DNA from: an uncultured Porphyromonadaceae bacterium
Lineage (GTDB): Bacteria > Bacteroidota > Bacteroidia > Bacteroidales > Muribaculaceae
Length of the DNA: 64,000 bases
NCBI GenBank assembly: GCA_947175545.1
Contig: CAMWNI010000006.1
Location: 1 to 64,000 of the forward strand
Direction of reading: 5' to 3'
Made by a program: the position numbers and the translations under genes. Below are positions 7,897 to 17,177 of this stretch, one piece after another. The notes beneath the pieces are model-generated. The model had not been told where the DNA came from, did no database searches, and worked only from the letters and a program-made list of their open reading frames with translations. Each line of letters opens with the position of its first letter. Within the stretch, counting starts at the first letter, position 1.

Positions 7897-9603
7897 TTAG
7901 TTTGATTTTACAATTACCTTTATCGCGCCGGGGGCCGACGGAGTGGTCAGCAGGTAGAGGCCGTTGCTGATTGGCACAACCGTATTGTCCTCGACTCCTT
8001 CAAGAACGATGACCGTCTTGCCGCTTGGTTCAATGATTCTTACAGTTTCGAGGCGTTCGGTTGTGTTAATCAGAATTGCTCCGCCAATGTTGCGGGCGCT
8101 GAGTTTCACACCCTCATAAACACCGGTGATTGACCCTGTCGAGACAATGACGGAATTGCTCGGAGCAGACACTATGCCCAGGCGTACGGCCTGAACCGTA
8201 TAACTCTCCGAGCCGCTGAAGTCCGTAATTTCCAGCGAAGTCTCTTCCGCCACAATCTGCTCGGTCGTTGCACCTGTCGAACCGTAAATCGTGCGGTTCA
8301 CAATATAGTAATCAACGACTTCACTCTGGTCTCCGGGTTCCCAGTTGGCCGTATAGCTCGTGTCGGTGATGTCCGTGGCGGCGAGAGCAACGGGGGCGGT
8401 CAGTTCTGGCTGGGGAAGACATTCGCCGCGAAGACCAATCCCGATTGAGCCGCTGATGCCGCCGCCGGAAATAACCATTCGGGTTTCGTGAAGGCCGAGT
8501 TCCGTCGGTTTATAGTCAACGTTGACCCAGAGGCCGTCAGCGCTGTTGACGGCCAGCGGTGCAACCTTCGTTGTGCTTTCTCCGCCCATCGTGAATTGTG
8601 TCGCATCGTCCGTAACTCCCGGGCGGTCATAGATTGTCAGCGTCAGCATCTGGCCCTCTTTCAGGTTCTCGCCTTTCAGGTGGAGCTTTGCGCTTACCGA
8701 ATGGCCAATGGCCACTTCGCCGAAGTCCAGTTCCATGTCCTGGACCGGAGTAATCAGCGTCGGAGTGCCGCTTGGAGTGTAACCGCCGTCAATGTGTTCT
8801 GAAAGGATAAACGGCTCGCCGGTCTTGTCGCCCCAGATGTATTCCGCAAGCTCCGGAAAGTCAATAAACGGATTGCGGTTGTTCTGAATGCGATAGACTG
8901 CCTCATTGCGGTCAATCTCCTTCTGGCTGACCTGGTCGGCGCGCGCCCATTGCAGCAGCAAGTCGCGGCTCCATGTGTTCAGCGTCGGATACGTGCTGTT
9001 CATGACCATATAAGTGTACTTCCACGTAAGATTCTGATAACATGTGGCCATGTAGAAATATGTTCGGGCAAAGTCTCCCTTATATTCGTCGTCAGGCTCG
9101 AAAACGAGTGTGGCGCCGCCTCCCTGACCTGTCACGGGGATACCCACAGTCGAGATGCCGTTGTCAAACTTCGGGGTCTTCGAGCGGTCAACCGTGCCTA
9201 ACGGGTAATTGCTCTTAGCCATATTGGCCGCGCTTTCCGATGGGTAAAGATGGTTCAGGTCAACGTATGCCGGGATGTCGGTCTGGCCGCCCCACCAGCT
9301 TTTCGGAAACGAATGTTCACGGTTCAGACCCTTGAAACTCGGAGCATAAAGGGGAATGTCGCTGTACATGTCCCACCATCGCTTTGAATTCGGATAGACG
9401 TCCGTTTTCTCGAAATTAGTGGGTAGTCCGCTGTAACTTACTTCAGTGTGAGGATAAATAACCTTATAGACTGCGGTTTTCAGTTCGGCTCCGCTTAATC
9501 CGTTAATGCTGTTGTAATAACCGTTCGGAATAACGCGGTCTGCTCCGTAAAGGCCGATGGCGCCGCATGCCGCTGCCATCAGAAGTGTAAAAAATTTTTT
9601 CAT
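7897..9603 (-). CDS. Secreted endonuclease I family nuclease with Fn3 and sorting-like tail
   Basis: A 568-residue exported nuclease. A signal peptide at about 1-20 precedes an endonuclease I (EndA/NucM) domain at about 25-270. The family signature is present as LNREHSFPKSWWGG, with the metal-binding His, and DLNHLYPSESAANMAKSNYPLG. Members degrade DNA or RNA in the periplasm or outside. Residues about 280-395 are beta-rich; 400-490 look like a fibronectin type III domain (ITDTSYTANWEPG). The last 70 residues (VRIIEPSGKTVIVLEG, then ISNGLYLLTT) resemble a type IX sorting domain. A clear Bacteroidota promoter lies upstream at 9627-9657, so this is probably the first gene of the minus-strand run to mnmE. 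Confidence 0.88.
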   Translation of the reverse strand: MKKFFTLLMAAACGAIGLYGADRVIPNGYYNSINGLSGAELKTAVYKVIYPHTEVSYSGLPTNFEKTDVYPNSKRWWDMYSDIPLYAPSFKGLNREHSFPKSWWGGQTDIPAYVDLNHLYPSESAANMAKSNYPLGTVDRSKTPKFDNGISTVGIPVTGQGGGATLVFEPDDEYKGDFARTYFYMATCYQNLTWKYTYMVMNSTYPTLNTWSRDLLLQWARADQVSQKEIDRNEAVYRIQNNRNPFIDFPELAEYIWGDKTGEPFILSEHIDGGYTPSGTPTLITPVQDMELDFGEVAIGHSVSAKLHLKGENLKEGQMLTLTIYDRPGVTDDATQFTMGGESTTKVAPLAVNSADGLWVNVDYKPTELGLHETRMVISGGGISGSIGIGLRGECLPQPELTAPVALAATDITDTSYTANWEPGDQSEVVDYYIVNRTIYGSTGATTEQIVAEETSLEITDFSGSESYTVQAVRLGIVSAPSNSVIVSTGSITGVYEGVKLSARNIGGAILINTTERLETVRIIEPSGKTVIVLEGVEDNTVVPISNGLYLLTTPSAPGAIKVIVKSN

Positions 9604-9626
9604 GAGTAATCTTGCAAGTTATTGCG

Positions 9627-9657
9627 CAAAATTACAACTTTTCCCCGACTCTGCAAA
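9627..9657 (-). promoter_or_regulatory. Promoter of the endonuclease I gene
   Basis: On the minus strand TTTG (9657-9654), a 19-base spacer, then TAATTTTG (9634-9627), a match to the Bacteroidota housekeeping promoter. The expected transcript start is near 9621, leaving a leader of about 15-20 bases before the ATG at 9603. Confidence 0.7.
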
Positions 9658-9688
9658 AATCACGCCAAAAATATTTGCATCATAGGCC

Positions 9689-10870
9689 CTACATTGCCAT
9701 TGAAAACTTCGTCATGCCGTTTTCGCTTTTCAACGAGAATACCGCCCCGTGTTTTCTCAGAATTTCTCCAACAAGCATTAACCCAAGGCCATGACCGTCT
9801 GGTTTGGTCGTGAAAACGTCTTTAAACAGTCGTTCCGACACCTCCTGCGTCAGCTCCGGACCGTCATTGATAACCGTCAGCTTTCTTTCGTCAGCAATTA
9901 TAGTGACATGACCGCCATGCCCGGCGTTTTCTGCCGCATTCTTGACAACGTTGACCATTACCTGCTGCATCAGTACCGGATCAAGCCGCAAAGGCTGTGC
10001 ATCCTCCAGGTTAGAGCTGAGTGAGGCTCCGCATCGGTTACAGATGCTTTCAAGCAGAGGCAGTGATGATTCAACCAACGCGCAAAAGTCCGTCAGCTTC
10101 AGTTTTGGTTCCGGAATCTTGATGATTTCAGCATAAGCCTTAATGAACCCCATTAGCGAATCGGCGCGCTCAGTACAGGCCCTTATCGGGCCAATCAGTC
10201 GGGAGACCGGGTCAGACGTGCTAATTTCCGATTCAATGCTCTGCAACGTCGATGAGATGCCCCCCACCGAGTTGTTGACCTCATGAGCCATCATTCTGAT
10301 TACCTTCGTGTAGGCGCGTTGCTCCGCTTCTCTGACCTCCTGAGTCAGTCGCTCAATCACTATAAACGGGTGAGTCCAGCCTCGGTCCATAAATCCGAGC
10401 CTGGTCAATCGATATATCTCCCTGTCGTCATTGGCCTTGACAGTTGCCGTCTCGCCCCGATGCAGTTGTAATGCTCTGGTCGTTATCGGTGAGTCAATCT
10501 CTCCAATTGTCATTCCCTCCGGATTTCTGATGCCAAGAATATCCTTGGCCGCCTGATTGGTCATAGTGATTAGCCCTGCATCGTTGAGCAATATAATGCC
10601 TGTCGGCGAGGCGTTTATCAGCAAGTCAAGAAACTCATTCTGCTCCCTTACTCTCAGACGCTCATGCTTAAGTCGCTCCATCATTTCGTTGAACATGTCA
10701 ACAAGCTGGTCCGCATTGCTTTGGCCAACGTGTCGAAGGCGGCTTGCGAAGTCCTGCTCCCTGACAAGATCCATGCCGCGCTTGATAATCTTCATTGGCC
10801 TGATTGTTTTCCGATAAAATATAATCAGACCAATGGCAGCCAAGGCGATTGCTGCGACGACCGGTATCAT
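9689..10870 (-). CDS. NtrY-type sensor histidine kinase without periplasmic domain
   Basis: A 393-residue kinase, partner of the sigma-54 response regulator whose gene it overlaps by 4 bases (ATGA). The order is one membrane helix (about 2-20), a HAMP-like linker (21-75), a PAS domain (about 78-175), the dimerisation helix with His196 in MMAHEVNN, and a HATPase domain (N box VNVVKNAAENA, later GHGLGLML). Most NtrY-like kinases begin with two helices and a periplasmic loop; here the chain starts at what would be the second helix. The ATGA overlap supports this start, so the signal is probably sensed inside the cell or membrane. Confidence 0.88.
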   Translation of the reverse strand: MIPVVAAIALAAIGLIIFYRKTIRPMKIIKRGMDLVREQDFASRLRHVGQSNADQLVDMFNEMMERLKHERLRVREQNEFLDLLINASPTGIILLNDAGLITMTNQAAKDILGIRNPEGMTIGEIDSPITTRALQLHRGETATVKANDDREIYRLTRLGFMDRGWTHPFIVIERLTQEVREAEQRAYTKVIRMMAHEVNNSVGGISSTLQSIESEISTSDPVSRLIGPIRACTERADSLMGFIKAYAEIIKIPEPKLKLTDFCALVESSLPLLESICNRCGASLSSNLEDAQPLRLDPVLMQQVMVNVVKNAAENAGHGGHVTIIADERKLTVINDGPELTQEVSERLFKDVFTTKPDGHGLGLMLVGEILRKHGAVFSLKSENGMTKFSMAM

Positions 10871-12144
10871 AACTTAATATTCAGTTTCTCAATGCGTCGG
10901 TAAAGCGTCGGACGCGAAATATTCAGGATGGCAGCCGCGCGCGCAATCTTGCCGTTGGCAGCCGCAAGCGCGCAAAGAATTTCCTCCCTTTCGCGCTCAA
11001 ATCCATCTTCCGTAGCGGTAACCACCGGGCCGATGGCCTTCCTCAATTTGTTTGCGTCAATTCGCCGATTCTCGCTGACAATAATGGCGCGTTCAACCGT
11101 ATTTTTCAGTTCACGGATGTTGCCTGACCATCTGAGCGTCTGCATCAGCTCAATGGCATCGGCCGTGAAATCGGCCCTGCCTGACGCAAAATGCTCAACA
11201 AGCTGAGGTATATCCTCCGGACGCTCTCTCAGAGCAGGCAGATGGATTGTTATCAGATTCAGACGATAGAAAAGATCCTCGCGGAAGGTCCCTTCGCGCA
11301 CCATCCTCGAAAGGTCGGCATTCGTTGCCGAAACAACCCGCAGGTCAACCTTGACCGGACTTGACGACCCGAGAGGCTCAAAGGTCTTCTCCTGAAGCAC
11401 GCGAAGCATCTTTACCTGCGAAACCGGGTCAAGCTCGCCAATCTCGTCCAAAAAAATCGTCCCGCTGTCAGCTGTCGCAAAGCGCCCCTTACGGTCGCTT
11501 GTCGCTCCGGTAAAAGCTCCCTTCTTGTGGCCGAACATCTCGCTCTCGAATAGCGCATTGGGAACTCCGCCAAGGTTGACCTTCACAAACGGTCTGTTTC
11601 GACGGGGAGAGTTCATATGGATGGTCTGCGCAACTAATTCCTTTCCCGTTCCATTCTCTCCCGTAATCAGCACTGTCGCGTCTGTTGCCGCAACGCGTTC
11701 AACCGTCTCCAGCATGGAGCGGAGTCTCGCGCTATTACCGACAATCAGCGAACGGTCAAAGCCTCCCGTCCCCTGTTTCGGAAGCGAAATGAGTGTCTTG
11801 ATTCGCTCAACCAATGCGTAATTGTTCCACGGCTTCGTAATAAAATCAACTGCGCCCGCCTTCATCCCCTCGACCGCCAGAGGCACGTTGGCCCATGCCG
11901 TCATCAGCACAACGGGTGTCTGCGGGCAGAAAATCTTGACCTGACGCAACAAATGCAGACCTTCCTCCCCCGACGTCGCACGCGAGAAATTCATATCAAG
12001 CATAATCAATTCCGGCTCATGAACCCTGACAAATGCCAGCGCCTCCTTCTGTCCTTCTGCCGTCTTGACACTGAAACCCTCGCGCTCAAACATCAGTCTG
12101 AGCGACGCCAGAATCGCCTGATTATCGTCAACAATCAAAATCAT
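10867..12144 (-). CDS. NtrC-type sigma-54-dependent response regulator
   Basis: A 425-residue activator. The receiver domain (1-115) has the acidic pocket VDDN and phospho-acceptor Asp50 in IMLDMNF. The central AAA+ domain (about 133-365) has Walker A GENGTGKE (162-169), the sigma-54 contact loop GAFTGA (209-214) and Walker B GTIFLDEIGEL. The C-terminus is a Fis-type helix-turn-helix (ARAAAILNISRPTLYRRIEK). The intact GAFTGA loop means it should open promoters used by RpoN. It lies 67 bases downstream of the efflux operon on the same strand, and a sigma-54 promoter candidate precedes that operon, so the operon is the likely target. Confidence 0.93.
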   Translation of the reverse strand: MILIVDDNQAILASLRLMFEREGFSVKTAEGQKEALAFVRVHEPELIMLDMNFSRATSGEEGLHLLRQVKIFCPQTPVVLMTAWANVPLAVEGMKAGAVDFITKPWNNYALVERIKTLISLPKQGTGGFDRSLIVGNSARLRSMLETVERVAATDATVLITGENGTGKELVAQTIHMNSPRRNRPFVKVNLGGVPNALFESEMFGHKKGAFTGATSDRKGRFATADSGTIFLDEIGELDPVSQVKMLRVLQEKTFEPLGSSSPVKVDLRVVSATNADLSRMVREGTFREDLFYRLNLITIHLPALRERPEDIPQLVEHFASGRADFTADAIELMQTLRWSGNIRELKNTVERAIIVSENRRIDANKLRKAIGPVVTATEDGFEREREEILCALAAANGKIARAAAILNISRPTLYRRIEKLNIKL

Positions 12145-12148
12145 AACG

Positions 12149-12156
12149 CAAATTTA
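12149..12156 (-). promoter_or_regulatory. Possible -7 element before the response regulator gene
   Basis: TAAATTTG on the minus strand matches the Bacteroidota -7 box but ends only 4 bases before the ATG at 12144, and no good -33 box is seen. If used, it would give a leaderless message. The gene may instead be read from the efflux operon upstream. Confidence 0.3.
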
Positions 12157-12211
12157 CGCATTTTTCCCATTTAATCCTATTTATATGGTGTTTTTAATGT
12201 GCTGAATTTTT

Positions 12212-13579
12212 TCATTCCTCCGCCAGGGCCTCTACCGGGTTGATGTGACTGAGTTTCCATGCCGGAATCGCGATGCCGAGGAGGACCACAATCAGCATCA
12301 GTCCGCAGACTACAGCGGAGACCACCGCGCTGTGCGCCCAGAAGTCGCCCACCCAAGAGTGTAACTCCGCAGGCATTTGCTCCATGTCCACAGCCCTGAA
12401 TCCGCTGAGACCATATTCGAATTGGTCAGGATTTTTAGATAGATAGTAGACATATATAGCACAGCCGGTCAGTGACGAAACCAGCGCTATCATGGACCCT
12501 TCGACATAGAGCATCAGGCGGACTCTAAGTGGCGTAGCGCCGAAAGCTCGCATTATGCCCGCCTCCTCCGCGCGTTTGCGGGTCAGCATCCAGAATGTGC
12601 CGAAAACACCAAGGAATATGTTGATTGCGAAGAAGACTACGAGCAGGTTGCGATAGCGTTCCTTAGGCGAAAATAGAGTGTCCGCACCATTGAATTCCGC
12701 ATATGCTTTGGCGTTGTTGAATTCCAGAACTCCGGAACGTGCGAGTTTCTGCAGCTCCGGATCGTGGTTGAACTTGTGAGCAAAGCTCTTGGCGTTCTCT
12801 CTTTTTTTCAGACGCAACAGAATGTTATAAACTCCACGGTTGTTCCACTGCAGCGAGTGATACAGCGGGTCGGCATAGAATCGCACAAGTGGCCACGGTC
12901 GATCTCCCCAGGCGCGTATGTCCTCTACAATGCCGACAATGGCAAGTTTGTCTATCGGGTTACTTAAGTCGGGATTAGCTGCATGCCAGGTATCATGTGC
13001 TTCGCGTGATTTTGCCATCGCCGTGTATTCGTCCCCGTGGAGCAGGCGGGCTTCCATTCGCGTGCAGATCATTTCGTCATAGAAGTTTACCCACATATCG
13101 TTCATCTGCTCGATCGAGGGGTTTCCGGGAATGTCGCTTGCGGCTTTTATGCCCATAGTAGTGAAGAATTCCGTTTCCGGAATGAAGGTCGCCTTAAATG
13201 ATTGGACGTGAAGTGACTCCGCGAGCGGGACATCATCTCTTGAATCGTCTCCGCCCCCGAATCCGCGTATAGGCAAGGGAATGGCTTTCTCAACTTCCGG
13301 CAGTTCGGCAAGGCCTGGAATGATACTCATAATGTCTCCCTCGATGACGTCAAGATTGCGCATCCTCGTATCGTCATAATCTGGATGATACTGGTCAAGT
13401 CGGGACACTTGGACCATGACAAGTCGGTCAACATCGTAATTATATGGACGGGAGGCGTCATAAGTGCTGACCACGATGGAGTCAAGTACAAAAAATGCTA
13501 TAGCAGACGCAACAATTATTTCTATGGAAATCCAGCCGTATTGCCCGCGGCGTGTCCAGAGCGATTTGAGTGTATTCAT
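12212..13579 (-). CDS. FtsX/MacB-type ABC transporter permease (second)
   Basis: A permease of 455 residues with the MacB topology: one N-terminal helix (about 14-37), a large periplasmic domain (about 38-310) and three C-terminal helices (VVFFAINIFLGVFGTFWML, the VEGSMIALVSS region and VVSAVVCGLMLIVVLLGIA). It ends in the typical INPVEALAEE. An in-frame ATG at 13627 exists, but I chose 13579 because it gives a 4-base ATGA overlap with the preceding permease gene and starts MNTLKSLW, as homologues do. The two permeases probably form a heterodimer on the ATPase encoded at 16487. The substrate is unknown; lipids, peptides or antimicrobials are the usual guesses for this class. Confidence 0.85.
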   Translation of the reverse strand: MNTLKSLWTRRGQYGWISIEIIVASAIAFFVLDSIVVSTYDASRPYNYDVDRLVMVQVSRLDQYHPDYDDTRMRNLDVIEGDIMSIIPGLAELPEVEKAIPLPIRGFGGGDDSRDDVPLAESLHVQSFKATFIPETEFFTTMGIKAASDIPGNPSIEQMNDMWVNFYDEMICTRMEARLLHGDEYTAMAKSREAHDTWHAANPDLSNPIDKLAIVGIVEDIRAWGDRPWPLVRFYADPLYHSLQWNNRGVYNILLRLKKRENAKSFAHKFNHDPELQKLARSGVLEFNNAKAYAEFNGADTLFSPKERYRNLLVVFFAINIFLGVFGTFWMLTRKRAEEAGIMRAFGATPLRVRLMLYVEGSMIALVSSLTGCAIYVYYLSKNPDQFEYGLSGFRAVDMEQMPAELHSWVGDFWAHSAVVSAVVCGLMLIVVLLGIAIPAWKLSHINPVEALAEE

Positions 13580-15009
13580 GATTTTGATTTTATAGAGTCG
13601 ATTGCCGGTCGGCGCAATGCCCACCATGAAGGAATTAATGATGAAAGAAGATTTAGAGTAACGCAGATTATTACTGCGGCAATGAACACCTTTGGCGCAA
13701 AGAGCATGGCCGGGTCAAGCATCACGTCAGAAGCGGAGAGTTCTCCTGCGGCGAGGCCCGCCACTCCCTCAAAAAGCCAGTCTTTCCATAGCAGAACGCC
13801 TATCCACGCGAGGATTACACCGAGAATTGCGCCGCAGCCCGTCAGCCACAGGTTTTCGTTGATAACCTGACGGAGAAGCGTCGAATTGCGCGCCCCGAAA
13901 GCCTTGCGGATGCCCATTTCGTTCATCTTCGAGTCCATATTTCCCGAAATCAGACTGCTCAGATTCAGTGCAGGAACGAGAAGAAGTGTCAACACCAAAA
14001 GTCCGTAGAGTTTTGTGAAGCCCTTCAAATCAAATTCTGCATAAAGGCCCGGAAAGCTCTGATCCCCAAACATCATCTCTAATGAACTGCGGGGATAGGT
14101 CCCGTTCGTCAGTGTGTATTCTCCGGGCTGCAGGTTGGCTAATTCGGATCCAATGATTCTGGTTACACCGTCTTTTTTCTCTAAGATGGGCTTCTGGATC
14201 GTTATAGTCCTGGTTGCTTGTCGGGCTATTACCTCATCGATTTTCGAACTTACCTCTTCCTTGCTGACTCCGGTCTTGGGGAGAATTGTCATTTTTAGAT
14301 CTCCTATGATATCATACTCCCCGTAGGTATGGTTATTCTCGGTTTCTTGCGCAAGAAGCAGGTTAAGATTAACCGGATAGATAATCTCGGCAAATGAGAG
14401 CGGTAGCAGTCTGCTCCCCTCCCTGAATACGCCGTATACTGTAAATTCGGCATTGTCGGCATGCAATCTGCCGAAATATCCGGTTGAAAGCACTGATGTC
14501 TTGAACTTGCGGCCAACTACGTCGCGCTCCGAGCCGAAGATCCTGCGTGCCAGTTTATCGGAAATAACGGCTATTGATTCCTGGTTGTCAGGAAAAGGCT
14601 TACCTTCGATGAATTCATAGTTGTAGATGCTGAAGATATCCGGAGTTGCAGACCTGATTATGACATTTTCATATTTTTTCCCATCGACATAGACGTTGGC
14701 TGACTTCCTGTATCTCTCTAAAGCCACGTTGGCAATGTCGCTGATTGAATCAATTATCGTGGAGGCAAATTTAGGAGAATATGCGTTGTGATAACCTACG
14801 GTGATCCTTGCATCAGAATGTCCGAAATCTAAACCAATCTCGTTATTATAAAGTATCCTGTCGCGGGAATATTCTGGATAGATATTCGAGGTTTTGACAT
14901 GAAGGAATATGGCCACGAGCATCACCGAGGCAACAGAGAGTGCCGCGCCAATAATGTAAATCGTGCTGAACATCGGCGCCTGTCTGAACCGTGCTAAAAA
15001 TTTTCTCAT
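13576..15009 (-). CDS. FtsX/MacB-type ABC transporter permease (first)
   Basis: A 477-residue permease with an N-terminal helix (about 14-36), a periplasmic MacB-core-like domain (about 37-320) and three C-terminal helices, including LYGLLVLTLLLVPALNLSSLI. The cytoplasmic loop MNEMGIRKAFGARNSTLLRQV is characteristic of FtsX-type permeases that couple ATP binding to periplasmic movement. Its start overlaps the TolC gene stop by 4 bases, and its own stop overlaps the next permease by 4 bases. The periplasmic domains of the two permeases differ, which suggests different roles within one transporter. Confidence 0.88.
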   Translation of the reverse strand: MRKFLARFRQAPMFSTIYIIGAALSVASVMLVAIFLHVKTSNIYPEYSRDRILYNNEIGLDFGHSDARITVGYHNAYSPKFASTIIDSISDIANVALERYRKSANVYVDGKKYENVIIRSATPDIFSIYNYEFIEGKPFPDNQESIAVISDKLARRIFGSERDVVGRKFKTSVLSTGYFGRLHADNAEFTVYGVFREGSRLLPLSFAEIIYPVNLNLLLAQETENNHTYGEYDIIGDLKMTILPKTGVSKEEVSSKIDEVIARQATRTITIQKPILEKKDGVTRIIGSELANLQPGEYTLTNGTYPRSSLEMMFGDQSFPGLYAEFDLKGFTKLYGLLVLTLLLVPALNLSSLISGNMDSKMNEMGIRKAFGARNSTLLRQVINENLWLTGCGAILGVILAWIGVLLWKDWLFEGVAGLAAGELSASDVMLDPAMLFAPKVFIAAVIICVTLNLLSSLIPSWWALRRPAIDSIKSKS

Positions 15010-16490
15010 TTCACTATTTTTTCAAAATCGTTTTCAATATCTTTTCTATTGATGAAATCATATAGGGTCAGGGTACGGATCTGATAGTAGCAGTTCCAAT
15101 AATAATATAGGGCGTTTATGTAGCTTATTCGCTGTGAATCCTTAGCACTCTGTGAGTTGTCAAGGTCAAGGGTGGAAATTTTTCCCATCATGAAAGAGGC
15201 TACGTTGGTGTCATAGCGCCGTTGGGCGATGGTGTCGCTCAGTGAAGCAATCTCAACCTGGCGTTGCTGACTGTTAAACCGGTCAACGAGCAGGAATATG
15301 TTCTGGCGGAACTGAGTGTCCTGCTGGCGCAGGCGCGCGAGGGTTACTTCGCGGTTACTCTCGGCCATCTTTATTTGACCGCGGCGTTTGCCCCAATCCA
15401 GAAGCGGAATCTGCACTCCGATGCTGATGACCTCATTGTTTTGCAGCGGAGAGTAGGTCGCTGAGAGATTGTCGCCGGTGCCGGTGAACCCGACCTGGGC
15501 GTAGAGGTCGATGCGTCGCAGATTGCCTTTGGCGGATGCCACGGAATAATCGGCGGCGAGTTCGGAGAGGCGTCGCGATATGGAGTGGTCACTGTTTTTC
15601 AGGGCCATTTCGTAAACATCGTTGAAGTTCACGGCGATATGGGGCGGATTCTCCGGAATAACGGGGATAATTTCAAAATCGTCCTCATAGCCCAAGAATG
15701 ACGAGAGCGAAAACGAGGCTGACGTCAGTCCGCTTTCGGCGGAAGTCAGAGCCGATTGAGCATTAAGCGTGTTGAGTTCGAGCTGAAGAACGTCATTCTG
15801 GCTAATTTTACCCATTTCGCGCTTGACTTTTGCAATTTCGTGAAGTTTCAGCGCGTTTTCGAGGTTTTTCTTCTGAATTATCACTTGTTCGCGTGCAATA
15901 ATCAAGTCGAAATAGAGTCTCATGGCAGTACGCGCAAGGTTCTCGGTCGAGACCATGAAGTCAATCTGCGAGCGCCGATACTGGAGCGGAGATGTCTTTC
16001 TGTTGTACTTGGCCGGGTTTGCCGCGAAAATCGGCTGATTAAGCCTTATGGCGACAGGGATGGACATGAAACGCGAATATGCGTTCTTGCCAATCTGGCG
16101 AAGAAAGTTGAGCGAGGTTGACATGCTCAGCGTACCCCCCGTTGCCCAGAGGCTCTGAGTAATGTTGAGGGAGCCGCTCGCTTCCAGAGCCGATGAGTGA
16201 ACAAAGTCATAGCTGCCGTCCGGATTCTGATATGAACTGTATCGCTTTGTAAACGAGGGAAGCGTGGCGCTGAACGAGACCTCCGGAAGCAACCCCGCGC
16301 GATAGTTGCGGTAGTTCCAGTAGGCCGAACGCAGCGAATTCAGTGCAACCTGCGCGTCGACGCTTGACTTCCGGGCCTCAATTATTACCTCTTCCAGCGT
16401 CATGACCCGGCCTTGCCCCCGGGAACTGATTCCCGAGGCCAAAGCTGCAATCACAACACAAAATAGAAATCTCTTTTTAGTCATCATCAC
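15006..16490 (-). CDS. TolC-family outer membrane efflux protein
   Basis: A 494-residue outer membrane channel of the TolC/OEP type. A signal peptide lies at about 1-25. Two halves each carry a pair of long helices and a beta-strand stretch; visible family features are VALNSLRSAYWNYRNYRAGLLP, VQIPLLDWGKRRGQIKMAESN and ISTLDLDNSQSAKD. It would give the ABC transporter an exit through the outer membrane. The gene overlaps the ATPase gene upstream and the permease gene downstream by 4 bases each, so the subunits are made together. Confidence 0.9.
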   Translation of the reverse strand: MMMTKKRFLFCVVIAALASGISSRGQGRVMTLEEVIIEARKSSVDAQVALNSLRSAYWNYRNYRAGLLPEVSFSATLPSFTKRYSSYQNPDGSYDFVHSSALEASGSLNITQSLWATGGTLSMSTSLNFLRQIGKNAYSRFMSIPVAIRLNQPIFAANPAKYNRKTSPLQYRRSQIDFMVSTENLARTAMRLYFDLIIAREQVIIQKKNLENALKLHEIAKVKREMGKISQNDVLQLELNTLNAQSALTSAESGLTSASFSLSSFLGYEDDFEIIPVIPENPPHIAVNFNDVYEMALKNSDHSISRRLSELAADYSVASAKGNLRRIDLYAQVGFTGTGDNLSATYSPLQNNEVISIGVQIPLLDWGKRRGQIKMAESNREVTLARLRQQDTQFRQNIFLLVDRFNSQQRQVEIASLSDTIAQRRYDTNVASFMMGKISTLDLDNSQSAKDSQRISYINALYYYWNCYYQIRTLTLYDFINRKDIENDFEKIVK

Positions 16491-17155
16491 ATAACCTGAT
16501 GGCCGTCAAACAGACGGATAATGCGGTTGGTCTGCCGCGCTTGCTCTTCGTTGTGGGTGACCATGACAATGGTTCTGCCCTGGTTGACGTTCAGATCGTG
16601 GAGAAGCCCCATGACTTCGCCTCCCATCCTTGAGTCAAGGTTGCCGGTCGGTTCGTCGGCAAGCACAATGTCCGGATTACCGGCAATGGCGCGCGCAATT
16701 GCCACGCGCTGACACTGTCCGCCCGAAAGCTGTCCGGGAGTGTGGCGCAGGCGGTGGCTCAGCCCAACCTGTTCAAGCACCTCCTTGGCGCGCTCGCGGC
16801 GCTCCTTGGCGCTCATGGGCCGGTACAGAAGCGGAATCTCGACGTTTTCAAGCACATTCAGCGCGTTAATCAGGTGAAAGCTCTGAAAAACAAAACCGAG
16901 ATTGCGGTTGCGGAAATCGGCGAGCTTGCCGGCACTCAGTTCCGTAACCCTCGTGTTTTTCAGTTCGATGCTTCCTGAGGTGGCCGTGTCCAAAAGACCA
17001 ATGATGTTCAGAAGAGTGGATTTGCCGCAGCCCGACGGACCCATAATGGAAACAAATTCCCCCTTTTCAATGTCGAGGTTGATGTTTTCGAGAGCCATAG
17101 TCTCGATTTCATCGGTTTGATAAACCTTTTTAATGTCTCTGAGTTTGATAATCAT
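16487..17155 (-). CDS. ABC transporter ATP-binding protein (MacB/LolD type)
   Basis: A 222-residue ATPase with all canonical motifs: Walker A GPSGCGKST (about 39-47), the Q loop (FVFQSFHLINALNVLENVEIPL), the signature LSGGQCQRVAIARA (about 143-156), Walker B VLADEPTGNLD and the switch His in MVTHNEEQA. It groups with the MacB/LolD/FtsE class that powers FtsX-type permeases. It lies between the HlyD adaptor gene (22 bases upstream) and the TolC gene (4-base overlap). Confidence 0.95.
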   Translation of the reverse strand: MIIKLRDIKKVYQTDEIETMALENINLDIEKGEFVSIMGPSGCGKSTLLNIIGLLDTATSGSIELKNTRVTELSAGKLADFRNRNLGFVFQSFHLINALNVLENVEIPLLYRPMSAKERRERAKEVLEQVGLSHRLRHTPGQLSGGQCQRVAIARAIAGNPDIVLADEPTGNLDSRMGGEVMGLLHDLNVNQGRTIVMVTHNEEQARQTNRIIRLFDGHQVM

Positions 17156-17177
17156 AATCTTGATTGGGGATTTTAAG

